A stretch of DNA of 51,428 nt from an uncultured Sphingomonas sp. GTDB taxonomy: Bacteria > Pseudomonadota > Alphaproteobacteria > Sphingomonadales > Sphingomonadaceae. The notes beneath the pieces were generated by a model. That model was not told the origin of the DNA. It searched no databases and was given only the letters and a program-made list of their open reading frames with translations. Both the position numbers and the translations under genes were made by a program. The stretch lies in contig CAJYOI010000028.1 of assembly GCA_913776045.1 (NCBI GenBank), positions 1 through 51,428 on the forward strand. The letters run 5' to 3'. Positions 1 to 10,894 of the stretch are shown piece by piece. The stretch's first letter is position 1; each line of letters opens with the position of its first letter.

Positions 1-30
1 CGCGTGCGGGTCATGGCCAATCCTCCAGCC

Positions 31-130
31 GTTCGCCCTGAGGAGGGGCGGAGCCCCGTCTCGAAGGGCATGGGCGACGGTGCTTCGAGACGACACTTCG
101 ACAGGCTCAGTGTCTCCTCAGCACGAATGG
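31..130. repeat. Dispersed palindromic repeat (TTCGACAGGCTCAG family)
   Basis: This intergenic stretch holds an imperfect inverted repeat whose right part reads CTTCGACAGGCTCAG followed by GCACGAA. Related copies lie at 34039-34132, 40567-40635 and 46447-46544. Such palindromes are common between genes in sphingomonads. No ORF here is convincing. It lies directly upstream of the pccB leader. Confidence 0.6.
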
Positions 131-152
131 CAGAGTAATTCGCAAAACGACC

Positions 153-176
153 CTTCGCAACTTCGCAACTTCGCAT
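153..176 (+). repeat. Three tandem copies of an 8-bp unit
   Basis: The unit CTTCGCAA occurs twice, followed by CTTCGCAT, in the leader of pccB about 57 bases before its start codon. It may be simple slippage. A change in copy number would alter leader length but not the protein if translation starts at 233. Confidence 0.6.
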
Positions 177-232
177 TTGCCCTGCGCCTTGGCCGCGGGC
201 AGGAAGGTGGCTTGCACGGCCAGGAGAGTTGG

Positions 233-1759
233 ATGTCGTCCACCATCGCGGAACTGGAGAAGCGTCGCGCCGCGGCACGGATCGGCGGCGGGCAGAAGCG
301 GATCGATGCGCAGCACGCCAAGGGCAAGCTGACCGCGCGTGAGCGGCTCGACGTGCTGCTCGACGAGGGCAGCTTCGAGGAGCTCGACATGTTCGTCGAG
401 CACAATTGCGTCGACTTCGGGATGCAGGACCAGGTGATCCCCGGTGACGGCGTGGTGACCGGGTCGGGGACGATCAACGGCCGGCTTGTCTTCGTCTTCT
501 CGCAGGACTTCACCGTCTTCGGCGGCTCGCTGTCGGAGCGGCACGCGCAGAAGATCTGCAAGATCATGGACATGGCGATGAAGGTCGGCGCCCCGGTCAT
601 CGGGCTGAACGATTCGGGCGGCGCGCGCATCCAGGAGGGCGTGGCGTCGCTGGGCGGCTATGCCGAGGTGTTCCAGCGCAACGTGCTGGCGTCGGGCGTG
701 GTGCCGCAGCTGTCGCTCATCATGGGCCCCTGCGCCGGAGGTGCGGTCTACTCCCCGGCGATGACCGACTTCATCTTCATGGTGAAGGATTCGAGCTACA
801 TGTTCGTCACCGGCCCCGATGTGGTGAAGACGGTGACGAACGAGGTGGTGACGCAGGAGGCGCTGGGCGGCGCGATCACGCACACCACCAAGACCAGCGT
901 CGCCGACGTCGCGTTCGAGGACGATATCGAGGCGCTGCTGGCGGCGCGCGACTTTATCGACTTCCTGCCCGCCTCGAACCGCGAAGGCGTACCGGAGCGG
1001 CCGACCGACGACCCGTGGGACCGTATCGAGGACAGCCTGGACACGCTGATCCCGGCGAGCGCCAATCAGCCCTATGACATGCACGAGCTGATCCGGAAGG
1101 TCGTCGACGAAGCCGACTTCTTCGAGGTCCAGCCCGCGCACGCCGCCAACATCATCTGCGGCTTTGGCCGGATCGAAGGGCACACCGTCGGCATCGTCGC
1201 CAACCAGCCGATGGTGCTGGCCGGGGTGCTCGATATCGCCAGTTCGAAGAAGGCGGCGCGGTTCGTGCGCTTCTGCGACGCATTCGAGATCCCGATCGTG
1301 ACCTTCGTCGACGTCCCCGGCTTCCTGCCCGGCGTCGCGCAGGAGCATTCGGGCATCATCAAGCACGGCGCGAAATTGCTCTACGCCTATGCCGAGGCGA
1401 CGGTGCCCAAGCTGACTGTCATCACCCGCAAGGCCTATGGCGGCGCCTACGACGTCATGGCGTCGAAGCATTTGCGTGGCGACCTCAACTACGCCTGGCC
1501 GACCGCCGAGATCGCAGTGATGGGTGCGAAGGGCGCGGTGGAGATCATCTTCCGGGGCAAGACGCCCGAGGAAATCGCCGAGCGGACCGCGCAATACGAA
1601 GCGCGCTTCGCCAACCCGTTCGTGGCGGCGTCGAAGGGCTTTATCGACGAGGTCATCATGCCGCACTCCACGCGGCGGCGGATCGCGCTGGGATTGCGCA
1701 AGCTGCGGGGCAAGCAGCTCGAGAACCCGTGGAAGAAGCACGATAACATTCCGCTGTGA
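233..1759 (+). CDS. pccB: Propionyl-CoA carboxylase beta (carboxyltransferase) subunit
   Basis: This 508-residue protein moves the carboxyl group from carboxybiotin on PccA to propionyl-CoA, giving methylmalonyl-CoA in the cytoplasm. The sequence begins [15 protein letters not shown] and shows the two-half crotonase-like carboxyltransferase fold: an N-terminal half with [12 protein letters not shown] and [13 protein letters not shown], and a C-terminal half with [10 protein letters not shown] and [12 protein letters not shown]. Length fits the family (about 510). ATG 233 is chosen because AGGAGAG precedes it and the family starts there; the open frame runs further upstream, through a repeat. 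It is the first gene of a plus-strand operon that ends with the partner subunit pccA at 9473. Its stop overlaps the next start (GTGA). Confidence 0.95.
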   Translation: MSSTIAELEKRRAAARIGGGQKRIDAQHAKGKLTARERLDVLLDEGSFEELDMFVEHNCVDFGMQDQVIPGDGVVTGSGTINGRLVFVFSQDFTVFGGSLSERHAQKICKIMDMAMKVGAPVIGLNDSGGARIQEGVASLGGYAEVFQRNVLASGVVPQLSLIMGPCAGGAVYSPAMTDFIFMVKDSSYMFVTGPDVVKTVTNEVVTQEALGGAITHTTKTSVADVAFEDDIEALLAARDFIDFLPASNREGVPERPTDDPWDRIEDSLDTLIPASANQPYDMHELIRKVVDEADFFEVQPAHAANIICGFGRIEGHTVGIVANQPMVLAGVLDIASSKKAARFVRFCDAFEIPIVTFVDVPGFLPGVAQEHSGIIKHGAKLLYAYAEATVPKLTVITRKAYGGAYDVMASKHLRGDLNYAWPTAEIAVMGAKGAVEIIFRGKTPEEIAERTAQYEARFANPFVAASKGFIDEVIMPHSTRRRIALGLRKLRGKQLENPWKKHDNIPL

Positions 1760-1965
1760 TCAGGCATCTTGTCTTTCTTGTATTGGCTGCCCTGATGCTG
1801 AGCGGGGCGTATAGGTCTATTCAGTCTGGGTGGTTCCTTGGCAATGGCCGTCCTAGGCGAAGCGAGCAGCCGATTTATTTTTGGGTGTTTGTAGTTGCCC
1901 TCGCTCTTCTTGCGGTTGGTAACATCTATTATCACTTGCCCCCGCTGTTGGAGCAATTGTCATGA
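1756..1965 (+). CDS. Small two-helix membrane protein, unknown
   Basis: This 69-residue protein starts with GTG inside the pccB stop (GTGA) and ends inside the start of the epimerase gene (ATGA), so it is probably translated by coupling. Two hydrophobic stretches are visible, about residues 3-17 and 42-58, joined by a short polar, basic loop with RPRRSEQ. The DNA is visibly more AT-rich than its neighbours, which suggests later acquisition or relaxed selection. I do not recognise a family. A membrane location is inferred from hydrophobicity only. Confidence 0.6.
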   Translation: MIRHLVFLVLAALMLSGAYRSIQSGWFLGNGRPRRSEQPIYFWVFVVALALLAVGNIYYHLPPLLEQLS

Positions 1966-2381
1966 TCCTCGGCCGCCTCAACCACGTCGGCGTCGCGACG
2001 CCGTCGATCGGCGATAGTATGGTGTTCTACCGCGACGTGATGGGCGCGACATCGATCGGCGCGCCGTTCGACCTGCCCGCACAGGGCGTGCGGGTGTGTT
2101 TCGTCGATACGCCGAACACGCAGATCGAGCTGATCGAGCCGCTGGGCGACGCCTCGCCGATCCGGGCGTTTCTTGAGAAGAACCCGGCCGGGGGGCAGCA
2201 TCACCTCTGCTACGAAGTGCCGGACATTTACGAAGCGCTGGCGTGGTTCCGGGGGAAGGGCGCGAAGGTGCTCGGCGAGCCGCGGATCGGGGCGCATGGG
2301 ACGCCGATCTTCTTCGTTCATCCCAAGGACATGGGTGGGGTGCTGACCGAGATCATGGAGACGCCGCGTCATGGGCACTGA
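1962..2381 (+). CDS. mce: Methylmalonyl-CoA epimerase
   Basis: This 139-residue enzyme of the glyoxalase/vicinal-oxygen-chelate fold interconverts (S)- and (R)-methylmalonyl-CoA, linking PccAB to the mutase. Expected metal ligands are visible: the His of LNHVGVATPS near the N-terminus, the Glu of QIELIEP, the His of GGQHHLCYEV and the Glu of GVLTEIMETP near the C-terminus. Length fits the bacterial family. The start overlaps the stop of the small membrane gene. A palindromic repeat follows immediately, then the mutase gene. Confidence 0.93.
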   Translation: MILGRLNHVGVATPSIGDSMVFYRDVMGATSIGAPFDLPAQGVRVCFVDTPNTQIELIEPLGDASPIRAFLEKNPAGGQHHLCYEVPDIYEALAWFRGKGAKVLGEPRIGAHGTPIFFVHPKDMGGVLTEIMETPRHGH

Positions 2382-2383
2382 TC

Positions 2384-2452
2384 GTTCCCCGGCGAAGGCC
2401 GGGGCCCAGCTATGGGCCGGTTGCGTCTGGACCCCGGCCTTCGCCGGGGAAC
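2384..2452. repeat. Perfect-arm palindrome, empty copy of the GIY-YIG-associated repeat
   Basis: The left arm GTTCCCCGGCGAAGGCCGGG and the complementary right arm ending GCCTTCGCCGGGGAAC are separated by a short spacer. The same arms bound a GIY-YIG gene remnant at 49072-49446. The right end stops four bases before the mutase ATG, so its GGGGAA probably serves as that gene's Shine-Dalgarno sequence. Confidence 0.85.
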
Positions 2453-2456
2453 AGCT

Positions 2457-4711
<2,255 letters not shown>

Positions 4712-4712
<1 letters not shown>

Positions 4713-5527
4713 TGACGCTCGGCTGGTCGGTCGAGGAACTGGTCCCCGCCGCGCGCGGGGGCGGGGCGTTGCGCATGGGGCTGAAGCGCCTCTCGCCCGA
4801 CGCCTGGCTGCATGGCCGTCTCGACACGACCACGCGCGCTGAAGCGTTCGATATACATCCCGACAGCGTCCAATCCCTCCCGTGGGCCGCCGACGCGCAG
4901 GCCGAAGCGGCTGAAGTGATCGGCAGCGATGCCAGCGACTTGGCCGGCGCAGCGCGCATGGTGTGGGAAGACCTCTGTCTGGTCCAGACGCCGCCGCAGG
5001 GTGGTGCGCCGGTCCTGTCGGCGGGCGCGGTCGCGTTTCCGACCGACTGGCGACTGGCGGACAAGCTCGGCCAGCCGCTCGTGGCCGTCCACGCCCCGAT
5101 CCACGGCTATGCCGAGCAGCTATCGGCCGGCGTCGATCACTTCATCGCGACGCTGGCGCCGGACATGATCTTCGGCCGCGCCAACTGGTTCGTCGTCGCG
5201 TCCGACGACTGGCGTTACCTGCCGCAGGACGACGTCGCGACCCGCTTCGCCCACGTTACCGCCGAAAATGCTGGCGACACGCTTTTCGTCCGCAGCGAAC
5301 GCCAGACGCTGCGCCGCCTGCCGCGCACGGGCGCGGTGCTCTTCACGATCGGCGTCTACGTCAGCCCGCTCGCCGCGCTGTCCGACGCAGTCGTCGGCCG
5401 GGTCGCGGCGTCGGTCGCGGGCGTCGGCAGCGGCGAGCATGAACGCCGCGCGGCACCGCAATACGTCGCTGCGCTGGCGGCCTATGCGGCGGCGCGGCAA
5501 TCGACGGCTTTGGGGGAAGCGGCATGA
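4712..5527 (+). CDS. DUF3445 family protein (heme-dependent oxidative N-demethylase-like)
   Basis: This 271-residue protein resembles the DUF3445 family, some members of which are heme-dependent oxidative N-demethylases. Visible family-like stretches are AGVDHFIATLAP, FGRANWFVVASDD and FVRSERQTLRRLPRTGAVLF, the last being the best conserved part. No signal peptide or membrane helix is seen. It overlaps the mutase stop by one base and the next gene by four, so it belongs to the propionate operon, yet no amine substrate is suggested by the neighbours. The family assignment is from memory of the RxERQTLRRLP pattern; function in this operon is unknown. Confidence 0.75.
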
Positions 5528-5877
5528 TCGAGGATGATGGCGACCTGACGGGGGAGGCGCCGTTCCCGCGCTCCTACGACTTCTTCAAGCACATGACCGG
5601 CATCGCCCTGGTGTCGATCGGGGGTGTGTTTGCGTTCCTGGACGGTAACGGTGCGCGCATGGAGCGCAGGCAGGTCATCTCGGTGCTGATCTTCCTCGGC
5701 CTGTCGGGGGTGACCAGCCTGCTGATGGCGACGACCCTTGCCGGCGTGGAGGTCAAACCGACCGACCGCGCGAAACTCGCCAAATCGATCCGCTACGGTC
5801 AGTTCGCGGTAACGTTCCTGCTGTCTATCGGTCTTGGCAATTTCGTCCCGGCCTTCGTAACGGGCGTGTTCAAATGA
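5524..5877 (+). CDS. Three-helix membrane protein, unknown (first of a tandem pair)
   Basis: This 117-residue protein has three likely membrane segments, about residues 24-40, 53-69 and 92-112. It contains [20 protein letters not shown], which aligns with [20 protein letters not shown] in the next gene of identical length, and [18 protein letters not shown], which aligns with [17 protein letters not shown]. The two are therefore probably old tandem duplicates. ATGA overlaps at both ends tie it into the operon. No known family was recognised. Confidence 0.75.
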   Translation: MIEDDGDLTGEAPFPRSYDFFKHMTGIALVSIGGVFAFLDGNGARMERRQVISVLIFLGLSGVTSLLMATTLAGVEVKPTDRAKLAKSIRYGQFAVTFLLSIGLGNFVPAFVTGVFK

Positions 5878-6227
5878 CCACCGACGCAACCACGATCGAA
5901 CCCGATGTCGCGCAGGACAAGGTCGCCCTGCTCTACGATTATTCGAAGCACCTGCTGTCGCTCGCGCTGCTCGGCATCGGTGGCATCGTATCGCTGTCGC
6001 AATCACCCCAGGGGCAGAAGATTCCGGGGCTGATCGTGTCGATCATGCTGGCCGCACTGGCGCTGGCGGGATTTTGCGCGCTCAGTTGCAGCGCCAGCAT
6101 CCTGCGAGCGCGTCAGCGCGATCTGCCCGTGGGGCAGGGCGCCTGGCGCAGCAGCCAGGCCGCGATGATGTTCCTCGGTATGGGCGTCGGCGGCTTTCTC
6201 ATCATCTGGATCGAAACCCTGTTATGA
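5874..6227 (+). CDS. Three-helix membrane protein, unknown (second of a tandem pair)
   Basis: This 117-residue paralogue of the preceding protein shares the YDxxKHxxxxALxxIGG signature at the first membrane segment. It has hydrophobic segments at about residues 27-43, 51-72 and 95-115. It lacks the charged loop GARMERRQ of its partner. Its stop overlaps the bioB start by four bases. Same length, topology and order suggest that the two form a hetero-oligomer, but that is inference. Confidence 0.75.
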   Translation: MTTDATTIEPDVAQDKVALLYDYSKHLLSLALLGIGGIVSLSQSPQGQKIPGLIVSIMLAALALAGFCALSCSASILRARQRDLPVGQGAWRSSQAAMMFLGMGVGGFLIIWIETLL

Positions 6228-7216
6228 CCGTCCGCACCGACTGGACCCGCGATCAGATCGCTGCGCTCTTCGACCTGCCGTTCACCAGCCTCGTGTTCCA
6301 GGCGGCAGAGGTCCACCGCGCGCACCACGCCGCGGACGAAGTCCAGCTGTCGACGCTGCTCAGCATCAAGACCGGCGGCTGCCCGGAGGATTGCGGCTAT
6401 TGCAGCCAGTCGGTCCATGCGGAGTCGGGGCTGAAGGCGACCAAGCTGATGGACGTCCGCTCCGTGCTTCAGGCCGCCGCGCAGGCGAAGGACGCGGGGT
6501 CCACGCGCTTCTGCATGGGCGCGGCCTGGCGCAATCCCAAGGACCGCGACATGGACGCGATCGTGGCGATGGTGGAGGGCGTCCGCGGCATGGGGCTGGA
6601 GACGTGCATGACGCTCGGCATGCTGACCCCCGCCCAGGCCGAACGGCTCGCCCGCGCGGGCCTCGATTACTACAACCACAATATCGACACGTCGCCCGAA
6701 CGCTATTCTTCGGTCATCACGACAAGAAGCTTCGATGAGCGCTTGGAAACATTGGATAATGTCCGCTCGGCGGGCATCAATGTCTGCTGCGGTGGCATCG
6801 TCGGTATGGGGGAGGATCGGAAAGATCGGGTCGGCTTCCTCCACGCGCTCTCGACCCTCCCCGAACACCCCGGCTCGGTCCCGATCAACGCGCTGGTGCC
6901 GGTGAAAGGCACCGTGCTCGGCGACATGCTGGCCGACACGCCGATGGCCAAGCTCGACGACATCGAATTCGTTCGCACCGTCGCCGTCGCCCGCATCACC
7001 ATGCCCCGGAGCATGGTCCGCCTGTCCGCCGGCCGCGAGAGCATGTCGGAGGCGACGCAGGCCCTCTGCGTCCTCGCGGGCGCCAACTCGATCTTCACCG
7101 GCGACAAACTCCTGACCGCCGGCAACGCTGGGGATGACGCGGACGGCGCGCTGTTCGCGAAGCTGGGGTTGCGACCGATGGCGGCGGAGTGCCGGATGGC
7201 GGAGGCGGCGGAGTGA
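6224..7216 (+). CDS. bioB: Biotin synthase
   Basis: This 330-residue radical SAM enzyme inserts sulphur into dethiobiotin. The SAM-cluster cysteines are Cys53, Cys57 and Cys60 in [10 protein letters not shown]. Family motifs [27 protein letters not shown] and the C-terminal [15 protein letters not shown] are present. ATG 6224 overlaps the stop of the upstream membrane protein. Finding bioB inside the propionyl-CoA carboxylase operon is sensible because PccA carries biotin. No other biotin-synthesis gene (bioA, F, D) is in the window. Confidence 0.96.
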   Translation: MTVRTDWTRDQIAALFDLPFTSLVFQAAEVHRAHHAADEVQLSTLLSIKTGGCPEDCGYCSQSVHAESGLKATKLMDVRSVLQAAAQAKDAGSTRFCMGAAWRNPKDRDMDAIVAMVEGVRGMGLETCMTLGMLTPAQAERLARAGLDYYNHNIDTSPERYSSVITTRSFDERLETLDNVRSAGINVCCGGIVGMGEDRKDRVGFLHALSTLPEHPGSVPINALVPVKGTVLGDMLADTPMAKLDDIEFVRTVAVARITMPRSMVRLSAGRESMSEATQALCVLAGANSIFTGDKLLTAGNAGDDADGALFAKLGLRPMAAECRMAEAAE

Positions 7217-7434
7217 TGCCAACCGCCCTTAGAGTTCTCGGCCTTTTAGCCGCGTCATTAGGATGGTGGTTGATTGCGGCGCTGGGGCTTTTTCTACTCT
7301 CGTTTCCTTGTGGCCTCGGACCAGATGCAGCGTGTGCTGATACTAGTCCGATCGTGATGGCGGTGGCGATTGTCGCCTCTGTCGCTGGTTATGGGGCGTT
7401 AGCCTTTCTTCTCGTCCGACGTTGGAGCCGCTAG
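7216..7434 (+). CDS. Small two-helix membrane protein, unknown
   Basis: This 72-residue protein has two hydrophobic stretches, about residues 6-30 and 46-67, with two cysteines (PCG and ACAD) in the loop between them and a basic C-terminus RRWSR. ATG 7216 overlaps the last base of the bioB stop, and its TAG overlaps the likely GTG start of pccA. The DNA is more AT-rich than the flanks. I recognise no family. The loop cysteines could be periplasmic. Confidence 0.6.
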   Translation: MPTALRVLGLLAASLGWWLIAALGLFLLSFPCGLGPDAACADTSPIVMAVAIVASVAGYGALAFLLVRRWSR

Positions 7435-9473
7435 TGTTCAAGAAAATCCTGGTCGCCAATCGTGGCGAGATCGCCTGTCGCGTGTTCCGCACCGCCAAGC
7501 GGATGGGGATCGCGACCGTCGCGGTCTATTCGGATGCCGATGCGCGCTCCCCCCACGTCCTGATGGCGGACGAGGCGGTACGGCTCGGGCCGGCGCCGGC
7601 GGCGGAGAGCTATCTGAAGGCCGAGCTTATCCTTGAGGCGGCGCGCGCCACGGGGGCGGACTGCATCCACCCCGGCTACGGCTTCCTGTCCGAGCGCGAA
7701 AGCTTCGCGCGGGCCTGTGCCGAGGCCGGCATAGCCTTCGTCGGCCCGCCGCCGAACGCCATCGCGGCGATGGGCGACAAGATCGAGTCCAAGAAGTTGG
7801 CGAAGCAGGCCGGCGTCAACGTCGTCCCCGGCTATCTGGGGGAGATCGCCGACACCGACCAGGCGGTGCGCATCGCATCTGACATCGGCTATCCGGTGAT
7901 GATGAAGGCCTCGGCCGGCGGCGGCGGCAAGGGGATGCGGCTGGCGTGGTCCGAACAGGACGTGCGCGAGGGCTTCGAGGCGACCAAGCGCGAGGGCCTC
8001 GCGAGCTTCGGCGACGACCGCGTGTTCATCGAGAAATTCATCGAAAGCCCGCGGCATATCGAGATCCAGGTGCTTGGCGACCAGCATGGTACCATCCTGT
8101 ACCTGGGCGAGCGCGAATGCTCGATCCAGCGGCGTCATCAGAAGGTGGTTGAGGAGGCGCCGTCGCCCTTCGTCAGCCCGGAGATGCGCCGCAAGATGGG
8201 CGAGCAGGCCGTCGCCCTCGCACGGGCCGTGGGCTATTACAGCGCCGGCACGGTCGAACTGATCGTCTCGGGCGCGGACACCACCGGCGACGCCTTCTAC
8301 TTCCTGGAGATGAACACCCGCCTGCAGGTCGAACATCCGGTGACCGAAGCGGTGACCGGCATCGACCTGGTCGAACAGATGATCCGCGTCGCGGCCGGCG
8401 AACGCCTTGCGTTCGGACAGGACGATATCCGCCTCAACGGCTGGGCGATCGAGAACCGCGTGTATGCCGAGGACCCGTACCGCGGCTTCCTGCCCAGCAC
8501 CGGGCGGTTGGTGACGTACCGCCCGCCGGCGGCTGCCGAGACGCCATACAATCCTCTCCATGCTGGGGAGGATAAGCCCTACACCCGCGTCGACGACGGC
8601 GTCCGCGAGGGGGGCGAGGTCAGCATGTTCTACGACCCGATGATCGCCAAGCTGGTGACCTGGGCCCCGACCCGCGAAGCTGCGGCCGATGCGCAGATCG
8701 CCGCGCTAGACGCGTTCCGGATCGAGGGGATCGGCCACAACATCGATTTCCTGTCGGCGATCATGCAGCACTCCCGGTTCCGCTCGGGCGAGCTGACGAC
8801 GGGGTTCATCGCCGAGGAATATCCCGTTGGCTTCCAGGGCGCGCCGGCGTCGCCGGAATTGCTCAAGAAGCTGGCCGCGGTCGCAGTGCTGATCGATCTG
8901 GATCGCACCGATCGCGCGTCGACCATTTCAGGGCAGCTTGGCGACCGGATCGTCGGCTCGACGGAGCGCGTCGTCACGATCGCGGGAGAAAGCCATGACG
9001 TGATCGTCGACGGCTATGACAGCGGCCTTCTCGTCAATTTCGATCCGAACGATCCGCCGCTCGACATACGGCATCATTATGCGCCGGGATCGCCGCTGTT
9101 CAACTGCACGGTCGATAACGAACCGTTCCATGTCGGCGTGCGTCGTGATGGTTCGGGCTGGGTGCTGACTGCCCATGGCGCGAGCCACAAGGTGCGCGTC
9201 TATCCGAAACATGTCGCGGCACTTGCCAGTCACATGATCGAGAAGGTCCCGCCCGACACCTCGAAGCTGCTGCTCGCCCCGATGCCAGGCCTGCTGACGC
9301 GCATCGACGTTTGCGCAGGCGACAGCGTTCAGGCCGGTCAGCCGATCGCGGTGATGGAAGCGATGAAGATGGAGAACATCCTGCGCGCCGAAAAGGCGGG
9401 AGTGGTGAAGGCGGTCAACTTTGCCGCGGGCGACAGCGTCGTGGTGGATGCCGCGATCGTCGAGTTCGAATAA
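7434..9473 (+). CDS. pccA: Propionyl-CoA carboxylase alpha (biotin carboxylase plus carrier) subunit
   Basis: This 679-residue protein uses ATP and bicarbonate to carboxylate its own biotin and hands the group to PccB. The biotin carboxylase domain starts FKKILVANRGEIACRV, with the glycine-rich ATP loop ASAGGGGKGMRLAW and EMNTRLQVEHPVTE. The C-terminal carrier ends with MEAMKMEN; Lys645 is the biotinylated residue, 35 residues from the end as expected. GTG 7434 overlaps the previous stop; an alternative TTG at 7422 would add four residues. Around residues 368-384 a short insertion (AETPYNPLHAGEDKPYT) interrupts the normally compact stretch before RVDDGVREGGE and is coded by a small palindrome. 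Confidence 0.95.
   Translation: MFKKILVANRGEIACRVFRTAKRMGIATVAVYSDADARSPHVLMADEAVRLGPAPAAESYLKAELILEAARATGADCIHPGYGFLSERESFARACAEAGIAFVGPPPNAIAAMGDKIESKKLAKQAGVNVVPGYLGEIADTDQAVRIASDIGYPVMMKASAGGGGKGMRLAWSEQDVREGFEATKREGLASFGDDRVFIEKFIESPRHIEIQVLGDQHGTILYLGERECSIQRRHQKVVEEAPSPFVSPEMRRKMGEQAVALARAVGYYSAGTVELIVSGADTTGDAFYFLEMNTRLQVEHPVTEAVTGIDLVEQMIRVAAGERLAFGQDDIRLNGWAIENRVYAEDPYRGFLPSTGRLVTYRPPAAAETPYNPLHAGEDKPYTRVDDGVREGGEVSMFYDPMIAKLVTWAPTREAAADAQIAALDAFRIEGIGHNIDFLSAIMQHSRFRSGELTTGFIAEEYPVGFQGAPASPELLKKLAAVAVLIDLDRTDRASTISGQLGDRIVGSTERVVTIAGESHDVIVDGYDSGLLVNFDPNDPPLDIRHHYAPGSPLFNCTVDNEPFHVGVRRDGSGWVLTAHGASHKVRVYPKHVAALASHMIEKVPPDTSKLLLAPMPGLLTRIDVCAGDSVQAGQPIAVMEAMKMENILRAEKAGVVKAVNFAAGDSVVVDAAIVEFE
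8552..8572. repeat. Short CCTC/GGGGAGG palindrome inside pccA
   Basis: TCCTCTCCATGCTGGGGAGG lies in frame in a surface-loop position of the biotin carboxylase part. Its DNA (AATCCTCTCC...GGGGAGGAT) resembles the start of the mutase insertion (AATCCTCCCCTGCAAGGAG), and both encode Asn-Pro followed by Leu. It may be a trimmed copy of the same repeat family. Confidence 0.5.
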
Positions 9474-9479
9474 GGCGTG

Positions 9480-10790
9480 TCAGGGCGCGCGCACTTCGGT
9501 CAGGAATCTCCTGACGTCGCCCGACACGGTCGCGGCGGTGGCCTGCAGTCTGTGCGCGAAATCGCGAAGCTCCCCGGCGGCATCGGCGGCGGCCGCGGCA
9601 CTGTCGTCGATTTGGCGGACGTCGCTGCCGATCGCGCGCGCGGCATGATGCGCATCGTCGATGCTGGCGGCGACGCGTCGGGCAGCGGAGCGATGGTCGG
9701 CAACCGCAGCCCCGATCCGGCCGGTGATGTCGGCCACCGCCTCGATTGCTTCGACTACCGCGTCATGCTCGCCCGCGACATCGTGGACCGCGCCGCGAAC
9801 CATGCGGACGTTGTCGGCGATCGCGGCGGCGGCGCGGCTGGTCAGGGCGGAGAGTTGCTTCACTTCGCCGGCGACGACGGCGAACCCGCGCCCGGCCTCG
9901 CCCGCGCGGCTCGCCTCGATCGTGGCGTTGAGCGCAAGCAGGTTTACCTGTGCGGCGATGGCTGCGATCTGTTCGACCGCACCGTCGATCGCCTGCGCGG
10001 TGTCGCTGAGCGCGGCGATCCGCTGGCTGCCGCGCCCGACTTGGGCGACCGCGCGGTCGGTGCAGGCGTGGGCGGCGAGCGAGGCGTCGTCGATCAGCGC
10101 CAACGCCGCGATCAATTCTTGTTCACGCGTCGCCAGGCTGGCGATGCCGGATTCGGCCTGGAGCGAGGCGCCAGCGACGGCCGCCGCGGTGGCGCGGGTC
10201 ACCTGCGCGCGGTCGGCGGTGGCGCCGGCCTGCTCGTCTACCGTCCGCGCCATCGCGCTCAGGTCGGCCGCGAGCGAGCCGGTCCTGGCCTCGAAGCGAG
10301 CGATCGCGTCCGCGATGCGACGCGCGCGGCTCAGTTCGGCGCGCGCCGCCGCCAGGCGCCGTTCGCCGTCCATCGCGACCAGTCGGCGATTGGCGATCGT
10401 CGCATGCAACCGACTGCTGACCGTCACGATGATCCCATCAGTCCCGCCATCTCGCATGTACAGGTCGAGCAGAGCGTCGCGCCCGAGCGACATCTCGCCG
10501 GTCGGACAGGGACGAACATGCGCCGCGATCGACCGCCCGTAGGCGGGGTTGCGCATCAGCGCGTGGCCGTATGGATTGGCGAGCAACGGGCGGATGTCGC
10601 GTTCGAACATCGCACCGACCGGCCGATCGGCGGCATCGACGACCGGCAGCAGGCGCAGGTCGGGATCGTCGCGAAACCGTTCGACCGCCTCCAGCATCGT
10701 TCCGTCCTGTCGGATCGCGACGGGGCGACGTTCGGCTTCCGTCAGCCAGACGGATTCGCCATCGGGGAGCGGGATATTCAGCGCGAACAT
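9480..10790 (-). CDS. Soluble methyl-accepting chemotaxis-type protein with CBS-like N-terminus
   Basis: This 436-residue protein has the conserved chemoreceptor hairpin tip at about residues 281-312 ([20 protein letters not shown] and [13 protein letters not shown]), which binds CheW/CheA in known receptors. Long Ala-rich helices flank it. No membrane segment or periplasmic domain is seen, so it should be cytoplasmic. Residues about 25-75 ([20 protein letters not shown]) look like half of a CBS or similar regulatory domain; this is a weak call. It converges on pccA with only six bases between stops and is divergent from mmsA, so it separates the two catabolic operons. No other chemotaxis gene is present. 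Confidence 0.85.
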   Translation of the reverse strand: MFALNIPLPDGESVWLTEAERRPVAIRQDGTMLEAVERFRDDPDLRLLPVVDAADRPVGAMFERDIRPLLANPYGHALMRNPAYGRSIAAHVRPCPTGEMSLGRDALLDLYMRDGGTDGIIVTVSSRLHATIANRRLVAMDGERRLAAARAELSRARRIADAIARFEARTGSLAADLSAMARTVDEQAGATADRAQVTRATAAAVAGASLQAESGIASLATREQELIAALALIDDASLAAHACTDRAVAQVGRGSQRIAALSDTAQAIDGAVEQIAAIAAQVNLLALNATIEASRAGEAGRGFAVVAGEVKQLSALTSRAAAAIADNVRMVRGAVHDVAGEHDAVVEAIEAVADITGRIGAAVADHRSAARRVAASIDDAHHAARAIGSDVRQIDDSAAAAADAAGELRDFAHRLQATAATVSGDVRRFLTEVRAP

Positions 10791-10894
10791 GACGCCGTCT
10801 GCTATCGGCCGGTGGTAAACGCGGGCTTAGCCGCGGATGACGGTTCGATGACAATGGTAAATTATCTCGCGCCGTACGCGCGAAATGGAGAGTA

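Noticed and set aside
107-1741. Long minus-strand ORF opposite pccB
   Set aside because: High GC keeps the antisense frame open; its Arg/His/Asp-rich composition is unlike a real protein and pccB explains the region.
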